Source: Motacilla alba alba
Taxonomy: Eukaryota > Chordata > Aves > Passeriformes > Motacillidae
Assembly (NCBI RefSeq): GCF_015832195.1
Contig: NC_052018.1
Coordinates: forward strand, 39,375,052-39,439,051
Direction: 5' to 3'
Length of the DNA stretch: 64,000 nucleotides
A program made the translations under genes and the position numbers. Shown here piece after piece: positions 50,058 through 61,000 of this stretch (position 1 is its first letter; each line of letters opens with the position of its first letter). Under the pieces are notes generated by a model. The model worked only from the letters and a program-made list of their open reading frames with translations. It made no database searches and had not been told where the DNA came from.

Positions 50058-50296
50058 GGAATCATAGAATTGTGTAGATTGGAAAACCTCTAGGATCATC
50101 AAGTCCAGTCATGAACCCAGCACTGCTAAGTCCAACACTAAATCATGTCCCTAAATGCCACATTTGCATGTCTTTCAAATACCTCCAGAGACTGACTCTA
50201 CCACTTCCCTAGGAAGCTTGTTCTAATGCATAACAACTCTCTTCATGACTGAATTTTTTATGATACCCAGTCTAAGTTTCCCCTGGCACAACATGC
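50058..50296 (-). mobile_element. CR1 LINE 3' fragment (minus orientation)
   Basis: The left edge begins GGAATCATAGAATTG, the reverse complement of a CR1 3' octamer tail. It continues through AACCCAGCACTGCTAAGTCC, ACTAAATCATGTCCCTAAATGCCACATT, the ACCTCCAGAGACTGACTCTACCACTTCCCTAGG block and ends in AGTTTCCCCTGGCACAACATG. This is the usual order of a CR1 3' UTR and ORF2 end read backwards. It is 5'-truncated at about 50,296 and interrupted by small changes. It is the best preserved transposon in the window but cannot encode protein. Confidence 0.88.
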
Positions 50297-51694
50297 TGGT
50301 TAGACCTGATACCCTGGTTGTCCCCCAAATTCCATGTGATGGCACTGAAGATCATCTTTTTGTGAAGAGAAACTCCTCAAATAAACCAACAAAAATACAT
50401 AAACATGTAAACAGACCAAATAAAAACCTGTTTAACAGGAAAATATATACTACAAAATGCCCTGAAATTTTCTTTTTCTATACTTTATAGAAGTCATCCC
50501 CAATTCACTTGAAACTAAAGCAATCTCATCTTTACAGAATATTATAAGATATATTCCCATTAATCAATATCTCTGTTCTACACTGCCAGACTTCTGGTGA
50601 TTAGCACATATTTTTAGGTTAATAATTTATAGTCTTATTTTATTACAGCGTAAAGAATTACAAAAACTAAGACAAAAAATGACATCTTATTACTTAGTTT
50701 TCAGTATCTTCTGCAGCAGAATGTTCCCAAAGATCCTGTTTTGCTACTGCAAGGACACGGAGCAAGCATGATGGCTTCCATGTGTTTTAATAACTTAAGA
50801 TTTCAGTTTTAGAGGAACCTGAATTCCATGTTAGATATATCACAAAAAGAAGGATAGGTACTCCTCAAAACCTGGAGAAGCTATTGTTTGAGATAGAATG
50901 AAACAACCTAACCCATGTTATCAATCTTTTTCTCCTTCCTTTTGCAAGATGAATTTTCTGACAGATTCATCTGCACTGCTTGCCTAATAACAGCAATTGT
51001 CTGTGTAATTGGGAGCATAAAAAGAGGTGGGTAAGCCTTTGAGGAAAGCCAGCTAAGCATGTAAATACTGCTTGTAATTGTTACATAAATTTAGATGGTC
51101 TAGTTGCATATGTATTTCCTACCTAATGGCAATATTTAGAAACTTGATACTTGTTCTGCTTCCCAACTTTCCAGGCCCTAATCCTTCAATACATTTGATT
51201 TTACATAGCTTTTACAAGACCTTACACCTAGAACTGGTTGTTAGAAATTATACGTATTTCATCCATCTGCCTTTTACACAAAAAATAATAATGAAAATGC
51301 AGGAACAATATGTATGTATAGAATGATACTTAGCAGATAATTCACTGTTTTCTCTTGTGTTGTTTCAAATTTAGGTTTGAGCTGCTCAGGTTGAGTTTTG
51401 TCTGAGCTGTCCTCTGCACAAAGTGGTTTTGAGGATAGACTTGACCATGTATCGACAATGTATCATTTTTCTTTTTCAAAATACAGGTTCAAGGTTACTT
51501 CCTTCCATAATTTTCCTTCATTCATAGCACAAAACAGGCCTAAGTGGTTCTCATACTCAGAAGTTTCTTCAGGATTCTATTTTCATCAATAAAATATATT
51601 TCATTATTCTCCATTGAGCCTACCAGCATTTTCCAAAACCAGCTAATTTTCATTCTGATGCTAGCTTCACTTTGTTCTTACTGTCTGGAATCCC
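50297..51694. other. Non-coding, nothing recognised
   Basis: This is AT-rich sequence with no exon, repeat or RNA gene that I can support. Confidence 0.45.
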
Positions 51695-51741
51695 ATATCC
51701 TTCCATTCCATCCTTCCATTTAATTAATTAATTAATTAATT
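51695..51741. repeat. TCCAT-rich stretch followed by (TTAA)n microsatellite
   Basis: ATATCCTTCCATTCCATCCTTCCATT runs directly into five to six units of TTAA (51,719-51,741). Confidence 0.85.
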
Positions 51742-54450
51742 CTTCTCCGTCTTTTTTATCCGTCTCTTCCCTGCTCTTTCATATTTATTCTAATTTCCCA
51801 GATCATCTTCGTATTGACTTCCTATTTCTGTCAATACTATTTCCAGTTTATCCAGGTCATTGAACCCTGGTAAGTTCCAAACCAGAAGTGACAGTGAATC
51901 CTAGAACACTGATGACTAGTAGCATCCTCACAAGGTAAAAGATGGTAGCACTATTTCTGAGGCAGTGACTGCAGGTTCTGGCTCCATTTCTGGGCTGCAC
52001 AGGTAAAGTACTTTCTGCAGAATTTTGCAAGGAAAAGCAATTCTTTGGTGAAGCTGAACCCAAAAAAAGATATACCTGTCTCTTAGCCAGCAATCTGAAA
52101 TTGTGTTCACACCTTTTCTTATTGAAACCAAAGCCCATGTATATGATAGGAGATTTGCAGAAAAGGTACTAAATTGGGATGCAGTAAATGGGTGACAGTG
52201 CTGATGACCATCTTTATCACTATTTTTTACAGGTAGCAGCAGTTACACATTTAGTTCCCATTGTTATAATTCTTGACAGTGATTGTCCCACTCAGTTTGT
52301 GTGCAGGTTTTAAATTGAGACATTATCAGTTGATGAGTACATGTTCCACTAACATCTCAATTATATCCACTGTCTCCACATGCAATCATGAATATAACTG
52401 TATACGTGAATACTGGCATTGACATTAAATTGTGTAAAACCGGATAGCTTAGAAAAATAACAGACTGCCTGTTGTTTTATTTTACTACTTTTCATAGCTA
52501 TTGTCATTCTAGGATTCTGGACTCTGCTAGGATTCACAAGAGTTCTAATTTTTGTAGCATACTGTGGCTGAACCATTCTATGTGGTTCCCACTTGATTTA
52601 AAAATACTTTCATGTTACTCGATTGCAGCATAGATTTTAATTTTCTGAATAAATGATATAAATCTATGATGTCTTTTAGAAGACAGAATTTCATTTTAAT
52701 GTTGAGAAATGTGTAGGAGAATGGAAGTAGACATACAGGACTGATAAGACAACTCTTTATTCATAAACTTAAGTGGAAAAAAATGCTATCATCAGTAATA
52801 TTAGACTGAGTTCTTGCTTTTATGTAGCTAAAGGGCTTTTATGTAGCACAAGGTCATGACTCAGGTCCAAAGTTAAAGTCCAGTTCTTAGCTGCAGTGAG
52901 AAGAAACCTGGAACCTCAATTAACAGAAAAGTTTTTTATTATTTAAGTATATGATAGCTTCTTAGAGGAATTTATTGATTACATTACCAATGGCTGACAC
53001 CTTTCAGTTTAAGTATTTTTTTAACTCCCATTTTTAATATGATATATTTGTAAAAATTCACCACAAGCTCTTTCATTCTTATCTTTATTAGGCCTCTTAA
53101 CTTATCCTAATAAAGAAATAACCTCCTTCAGATCATCATAGTAGGTCTTTTTACATCATTTTTCTGAATGAATAAATTTTACCTAAATGGGAGGAATGAA
53201 AATTTCTGTTTATGAAAATTTATCAGGGGGAGAATTTTATTTCATGAGATAGAAATATTTTCTGATATAATGGGGAAAAAAAAAATCATTGATTGTTTTT
53301 TAAACTGGGACAAATATGATAGCAAATTTCCTGATGAATGAATCTAACCCAAAGATGATAGACAAATAAACAGGTGAGATTTAGATGCTGTCAGATGTTA
53401 TACAGACATTACAAAAGATGCTATTGCAGGAAGATTTTGAAGGTGCCTGTTGTAAAACACACCCCAGCACAGATAGATTTTTATGGGATTAGTCCTCCGA
53501 GACTCATGTTGTAACAACTGGTATAAATCAGCTGAGAAACAAGAGAAAACTGAAACAAACTTGTTTTCATTCATTCAACTGAAAATGCAGTTAAGTATAA
53601 AGGAAGATCAGAGAAGAGGATAGCCAGGTAAGAACAGCAGTAGAATTCCAATTTTTTTTTCTTTTGAAGGTAGAGTACTTTTGACTTTCTCTCTTACATA
53701 TTTTCCCAAGTAGCCATTTTTGCATTTGCTCTTTGGCAGTGAATTCTGTAGCACTGAAGTTTTCAACACCCCTGTTCAATCATAGTGCCCACAGCAACAT
53801 TATTTAATTAAACCATGGGACCCATCTGCTATACTGTAGGGAATGATAGGTCCTTCACTGTCATCATTTGATTTACTTGTAACTTACTGATGAGATGAGA
53901 AAAACTTCAATCTTAGAGAAAAACATCTGCCAACATGAAAATGCATTTCATGGTACAAGAAGGTGTGCAAAAGAATCTTAATTTGCTTTTATATATCTTA
54001 TTGATTATATTTTTATAAACACAGGACCTTAAAAATGCTATTTTTTCTGTAGTATAGTATAACACACAAAGGTTTCTTTTTATATCCTTTCAGAGAAGCA
54101 GGAATTTCAGATACAGTTTTGAAAAAATATAATAAATATCTATTAAAATATAAAGGAAGAGCAGAGAAGAAAAAAGTGTTAATCTCTTAGGGTAGTCATA
54201 ACTTTTCTCCTGAAAAATAGTTGTAAAAACCTGATTGATCAATTACCTTTTCCTTTGTGTTTTAAAGATAATTGCAAGTTGCAAAGGAAAAAAAAAAACA
54301 AAAAACAAAAAACTAACATAAAACCATGAGAAGCTCTTTGCCATCTGAAAAAGAAGACAAATAAGAGCAATATGTATTAATGAACACTGATCCACTCATT
54401 GCTGCATGTAGGTAGTCTTTTTGATGAATTTGCTAACATCTGCTGAAACC
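51742..54450. other. Non-coding, A-rich tract at 54,288-54,312
   Basis: No coding exon was seen. The (A)n/CAAAAAA tract at 54,288-54,312 is simple sequence. Open frames at 51,857-52,138 and others are short and featureless. Confidence 0.4.
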
Positions 54451-54480
54451 TTTCGTTTTCAGTTTCGCTAATATGCAAAT
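54451..54480 (-). promoter_or_regulatory. ISRE-like triple GAAA array next to a POU octamer
   Basis: Plus-strand TTTCGTTTTCAGTTTC (54,451-54,466) reads on the minus strand as GAAA-CT-GAAA-AC-GAAA, the exact GAAANNGAAANNGAAA layout bound by IRF family proteins and ISGF3. Four bases later, ATATGCAAAT (54,471-54,480) contains the consensus POU octamer ATGCAAAT on the plus strand. Together they look like a short composite enhancer. Activity cannot be inferred from sequence alone. Confidence 0.5.
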
Positions 54481-56199
54481 ATTGAGCCTTATGGCCATTC
54501 CAGATGTTTTATCCTGGGCACATGGTCCTGATTGCTGTAAGGCTCATCTCCTGAAGTTATGCCATACCTTCAGGACTCTTTATGATACTGACTGTTACCA
54601 GGAAAGACATTGTTATTGCTATGAGAAACATTATGTGCTATGAAATATAAAATACACAGTAATGGCAGTAATACAACTTAAGTATAAAAATGCCATAAAG
54701 CGTGAAGTAAGAATTTTATGATGAAATTTTACAATTTATAGAGTACAAATAAAATAAAGATAAAACTGAAATCAATATCTCTTTTATGCTTCTCTTTTAC
54801 AAATTTGCTTGCAGCTCACTACAGATCTCATTAATTTTTAAACGATTCTGCATTGTATTGAAAACTTAGACAAGGTATTTATTTCAGTGGTTTTCTCCAA
54901 TATATCAAAATAAACCAGACAACAAATCCATTCTTTTCCTTTCCACCTATTTTTTTTTCACCAGCAATCTGATTTTTGGGGCCTGTGTGCTGCCAATCCT
55001 TGTATTCTTCGTGTTCAGAAGTTTCCTGTACAAGAAAGCATTACTCCCAAAACACAGGCCACCAGAAAGCCCTTTTGTTAAAAGTCAATCCTGGTCACCC
55101 TTGCAGGTCACAGCAACAGTATGTGGCAAGAGAAACAATCTTTGTGGTGGTAGCCTAGTGAGCTGTGGGGGATTTCAAGTTCTTCCAGCTGACAAACAAC
55201 TGCTCTGGTTTACAGAGGGTGATTTCCAGTCTCACCAGCTACTGAATTGGATTCTAAAGTTGCACTGAGTTTTTTTTGTGACCAGGACCCAGGGTATCTA
55301 AACTGAAGTCCCAGAATGAAAGGAGTGATTGACGATTTTGTTCTACCGGCAAAGGGAAACCTTTCCAAGGACGGTACATCTTATTAGATAGAAAATAGTG
55401 TTTTTGCTGGGGCCAGTCTGAGATTGAGAAATCGACTCATGCAGGAGGCAAGGTCCAGAAGAAGTTGAGTACCATCCTCCTTTCCAAGTTCAAATTAGAT
55501 TTTCTTAACCTTTCCTTTTGCAACATAAACATTTAGACAAACAGTCAGACGAGCATTATATGTTGTATAACAAAACATTACACAGTAGACACATCTTCCC
55601 CTGGGGAGAGGAATGAAAGAATAAACATGTAACAAGCATTAGTCACATTGCTTAATGCACTACTGGAAAGCACTCAGATATTCGTTGTGAGTGTGCTATA
55701 AAGAGATATATGAAGTATAATACGTGTGCTATATAACTTGTCAGATAATGTACGGCACTCTGGATCAGCCTGAGTTAGAATAAATTTTAACAGTTGTTCT
55801 GTGTGCTGTTGAGAAAAGCATCAAAATCCTGTCAAAAAAAAAATTTGCATTTGTCTTCCTATGTGCAGGTAGGAAAAGCATTCCTCATTTTTTAAGAAAT
55901 GTAATTCTTTAGCAGCACCTATAATTGATAAATTGTCAAAGGCCATCTAGATTGACAAACTGTAGAGGAATATCCTGAATAAGGGGATTCTGTCCTCCTC
56001 ATCACCATCATCTGACTGTTTCCTAGCAACCTTTCAGTATCATCTCAGTTTATTTCCATTTCCATAGGAACTGAGACAGCAGCAGTTAACAACTACAGCA
56101 TGTAGATACAGTCTAGGAACAGAGAGCAGCCAGTGGAAGTTGAACAGAAGGAAATCAAAGTTACTACTGTACTCAGTAGAAAGTTTTGGGAAATACATG
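54481..56199. other. Non-coding, one CpG-retaining mini-ORF
   Basis: A 23-codon ATG frame at 55,316-55,387 keeps four CpGs in a CpG-poor region. It has no good acceptor or donor and I do not call it a gene. The rest is featureless AT-rich sequence. Confidence 0.35.
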
Positions 56200-56253
56200 G
56201 GGATCCCTTATAACTTTGAATATTCTATGTTCTGTTATTCTATACATAGGAGA
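56200..56253 (+). mobile_element. Possible CR1 3'-tail remnant (plus orientation)
   Basis: GGGGATCCCTTATAACTTTGAATATTCTATG followed by TTATTCTATA resembles the end of a CR1 element with two diverged octamers. Very little of the element remains. Confidence 0.4.
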
Positions 56254-57951
56254 AACTTCCATCTCTGGTTGAAAGGTCATATTTGCAGTCAGTTATTTGC
56301 AGCCTATGGTTTATAAGCACTATTTTTTAGAAAAGAATAGACATTTCAGTTGGAAACAAAAATTAGTTCTTCGTACATATGAACTGGAGACAGTAAAAAA
56401 AAAAAATATCCCACTATCCTGAGTTGTCCACACCAAGACAATTGATGGTCTCAGGTATGAAATATTCAAGACAAGCATATTGAAAATTCATCAGCAGTCA
56501 GAGATACACTCTGTGATCTGCTCTGCTGCCAGAATTCAATTTTCTGACATCATGAAAAAGTTTTTGATGCAAATAGTAGGTCTGCAGTAGATTCTAAATA
56601 GAAACAGTTTTTAAGTACTTTGATTTTGGTGGGGGGAGATTGTTATTAATTTTTTTGCTATTTCTTTTGTTTAAATGGAATATTTCTCTGTTTCTCATCA
56701 TGTCTTACCCCCTGGCATGGGATTTTCAAACTGCATTAGAAGGAAGTCAGGTCTGTAACAGTTCCTTCTTTAGACCAGTCAGTGGTGAAAGGTGAAGCAT
56801 ATCACATCTTACCAGGAGTGAATCCAAACCGTCCTAGTTTTCTACTTTCCTGTCGCTTGCTCATATGTTGTCATCTTGAATAGACTTTAACTTCTAATGT
56901 GGGTTCCACTGCAGTCCCTGCAAGTTGTTCAGTATCTTACTGTGTAGGAGTAGCTGAGACCATGAGCTGTGGCCATGAGCTGTGGCCAGAACTGGACTGC
57001 AGTTCCATGTGGACAGGTCCAAAGTGTGCAGCTAAGCATGCTTCTCTGAGCATTTCTGCACACTCTGAAGCATGCTGGGAATACAGACCTACCCTTTTGA
57101 CTGCAGAGTTTTGGGGCCCACATCTGTTTCCTAGGTCAGAATTGCAGAATTTTATGTGGGGTCTCCAGTGCCCGTTTGATTCAGTTCATTTGGCTTTACT
57201 GAGTGGACAGTTGCCATTGATGAGGAAGACTCTGGATGTATCATGCAGCTGCAGTGCTTCTTTTCACTTCTGAGTTCTCTAAGCCGTGTGTTCAGTTATT
57301 TACTCAATATTGTGGTGCCAATGGTGCTTTAGTGGTGACACAGGAGTTTGTACAGGCTGGGCCTGAACTTTTCTGAGGCTATGGAAAAGAAAGAGTAGAT
57401 CAGCAAGCACACTGTCTGCCAGGTAAGATGCACAGACTAATAAGATAACTTGAAAGTGGAGGGGAATGGGAGGAATCGATTCATTACAACATTTGTAGAT
57501 GCACTGTAGGAATTCCAACAGATATGTGTAATGACTCTTACCGAGTAAATTATTTACTACGCAGAGAGTAAATTATGCAAAACTCTGCCAGTGTCTAACC
57601 TTACACAGACTTCAGTGGTTACAGGATTTAATCAAGTCATCTCAAGCACACAAAATTAATGCTTCTCTTTGAAAAGCAGAAAATTAAGCTTTGAGTACCT
57701 AAAATGTAATACCTCTCACTTGTAATGCATGAATTGAGTCACTACTTTTAGACTTAAGTTTACCTTTCCATTAGAGTTAAATCACTAATTATCTGTATAT
57801 GTTATTTATATCAAAGGTGCAATCCTGAGAGTGAGGTTTTATACAAAACTGTCGGCTAAATTAAACAACCTTCAACTTCTCTTGCAATTTGGTCAATTCT
57901 GGTTTTGTTTCTCTCTTTCACTTTGGAGCAAACTATGAGCAGCTTCTTGTA
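56254..57951. other. Non-coding, 13-bp tandem repeat at 56,961-56,986
   Basis: CATGAGCTGTGGC occurs twice without a spacer at 56,961-56,986, inside a less AT-rich patch (56,880-57,270) that carries a 124-codon plus-strand frame without recognisable domain. I cannot name the patch; a decayed repeat is possible. Confidence 0.4.
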
Positions 57952-58021
57952 CAGAATCACTGAATCCTTTAGATGGGAAGGGACCCCCTGAGAACACACT
58001 GGCCAATTCCCTCGCTCAGCT
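57952..58021 (-). mobile_element. CR1 3'-end fragment (minus orientation)
   Basis: AGAATCACTGAATCCTTTAGATGGGAAGGGACC matches the general pattern of a CR1 3' end read backwards (AGAATCACTGAATC, then a TTTAGgTtGGAAGGGACC-like block). Similarity fades after the TGGCCAATTCCCTCGCTCAG block. Confidence 0.6.
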
Positions 58022-61000
58022 TCACTTCCCTGTACCATAGCTGTTATCACTTTCTGCCCTCTGCTCCAAGCACTGCATGTACATCATCCACAGCTACCTG
58101 TTCTTAGCACTCTTCCATTGTAAAGGTTTGTGACTCAGTCACAGGCAGCCATTGACTCCACGTAGGAGTTAATCCAGTTTAGAGTCTTTCCTGAGAGCCA
58201 GGAGGGAATGGTGCTGCCACAGGCTGATACCTGCTGTCCCCTGGGTAAAGGCAGGCAGTATTAAGTGCATCAGATGGACTTAATACGGTACCATTCCTCA
58301 GTGGGTGTGGAAACATTGGAGGAGGTGTGAGGCAAGGGAAGCTCTGGGTGCAGAGCTGAAGTCTGGAGGCCATAGGATCTTCTGTCTTCTTGGTGCCCAG
58401 CTCAGGGCCCAAAAGGTCTGAGCTCACTGACAGGGTGATGTGCAGGCCAGCATCTCCCTACAAGCAGGGTGGTGATGGCAACAGACCCTGATGACAGATT
58501 GATGAACATCAGCCAAAAACCAGGTAACAATTCAGGGCCCAGGACAAGACAGGAAATCAAAATAATTGCTCAGAAACAGGGCTAGGAGACCCTGCAGCAC
58601 CTCTGAAGGGTGCTAAACTGGGATCCTGGGTTTTGCGTTGGTTTAGGGTAGCTAGGCAAGGACAGTTGGGTCCAAAATTCTTTCACAGCCCTGCAAAGGT
58701 CTTTTTTTAGTCCCCAGTCTACTTTAGGCTGTGTTGTGAATAAAAATTATAAATTACTACTGCAAAGTAAAAAAGCATTCACTCAAGCTGAAAAAAAATG
58801 AGCAATACAATTTCATTTTTGTTAACCAAAAAAAAACAGCTGAGAAAACATAAATTATAAGAAAATGGTTTGTACTGACAAAGTAAGTGATATCACTGAA
58901 ACTCTAAGGTGGTCTCATTAGCAGCATGATAATCTACAAGCTTTGCAAAATAATTGCTTAAACACTCCCAATATTATTTAGAAGGTTCAAACATATCTCA
59001 CTTAAAGCCTACTGGATTTTGCGCTGGTATTGTATTCCCTAGAAAGCAAAATTATTTGTTGATTTGTTAAGGAGAAAAATTATCTAAATGCAAGAACTGA
59101 AGTGTATGAAATTGAGGTTCAAATGGAGGGTCATTAACCCACTCACTAAATTTTAGTGCAGACACTTAAATTGTTCCAAATATAAAAATAAAATCTTTTT
59201 CAGCTGGAGTCTTACCCTGCCAGAAAGTACATTTTAAGAATGTAAATAACTTTGTTACAATTTTTTGTTTTAATATCTCACTCTGAAAGAGCAACAATTA
59301 CTTTTAGGATGACCCAATACTGGCTTACTTAAGATTATAATCTGAGACTGTATTTTAAGTACTGCTATAGATATGATTCATTATTGCAGATTTTCCAGCA
59401 TGTCACACTAGAGCACAAGCTCCAAAGGAGTAAAGTGATGGACAAATTTCAAGGGCAGGGAAAAAATGTGAATCAGTATGTTTTGTAGTCTGAGCATTGG
59501 GAGAGCTCAGCACATTCTGACTTTCAGCTACAGTCAAGAAAAGAAATTTATTATAAATTATATGCCTTTAACCTTTGAAAGTAACTTTTCCTTTAGAGGA
59601 GTTGTATTCCACCAGCTCCTTATTATACTCCGTTCCTCTGAGTAATTGAGAATGGTAAACTTCCTCTTAAAAATTAATTTCTCTTGCTAATAATGGGAAC
59701 ATCCCTGGTCTCCAAAAGAATAAACTGCACTTGAATTGATTCAGCCTGGAAGTATTGTCTTCTTCCAGTGCTGTTTTTTGTGAGTAAATAATAATAAAGT
59801 ATTTGATCTTTTAAAAATGAAAGGATTCTCATCTCTTTGACTTTTGCAAGACATAATTAAATGAATTCCTAGTTTGAGCACTTTCTTTTCTTCATTTCTT
59901 CACTGTTTGCAGGTTGGTATCCCTCTAAATTTTTTGTGAGCCCATAATGATGTCACTCCACAATAATCATTAATTGTTAGCTTAAGTATGCTGTGCTGTA
60001 TGTATCATTCACCTCTGTATTTTCATCTGCAATCCCACAGTTCATACTTTTAAATATTCTATGAGGAAAAAGAAAGAACGAATGCAAGCTCATGGTATGG
60101 TGTTATCAAAAGCTTCCCTGTTTCTGACACGTATTCATTATCCTTCCATCCCCCTCCCTTTTCTGTTTCCCTTTTCAAATCTACTTCTTACTTTGTGGTC
60201 TTGTGGTCTCTTTTTTCCTTTTCTCTTCATGTGTTGTTTTCTCTGTTTTTTGTTCATTTTCTTTGTCTCTCTCCAGGGTCTCTAGTGGGAATATTTATTA
60301 GCGGTAGAATTCAGACTTCCTCAGCTGATTTTGCTGTAAGCTTGACAGACATACATGGAAATGCTCTTGTCCATGATCACACAAGAGGTCATACTTCATT
60401 GTAGCAATTCTAGCTGGTGTTTTTAAAGTACCAATCTCCTGTTTATTTGAGGAAAACCAAATGACAGTTAAATAGAAACTTGGGATTCTGACAGTTCAGG
60501 CCAAATTTAAAATATTCTTGTGTGTTAACAGAGAAGTTTTGAAGTTTTTTATTTTGAAGGTTTTTTTTCCATTTATGATGAATTGGTAGCATCTTATAGG
60601 TCCTTTCCTTATCTTTAGTAAAGGATAAAACATCTGTATATTCCACAGGTTACAACTGTGTTTGACTGGTCAAAAATCCAGTGGTCTCAATCTGGGATAA
60701 GACTCCCATGTCATTCTCCTGTGATTTCTTGTGGGTGTTGAGACAGGCACTAAACCAAGATATTATGCAAAAATTTAAGAAACATATTTTTAAATATTAA
60801 ATAGGAAGAAAATTCAAAACAATATATTAGTCAATTATTTAATTTGTAGATATCTAGATATGGGATATTTGTTTTATTTTACTTTATTTTTGACTCTTTA
60901 ACACACTCCTCCCAACATTAGTTTTAAACACATGGGTTACAAAGCCAGTGTTGGATAATGACATTCTTAATTTTAAAAGCCAGTGGTTAAAGGCTAATTG

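Noticed and set aside
56899..57273. 124-codon plus-strand frame
   Set aside because: Contains a 13-bp tandem repeat and lacks domains; likely chance in a less AT-rich patch.
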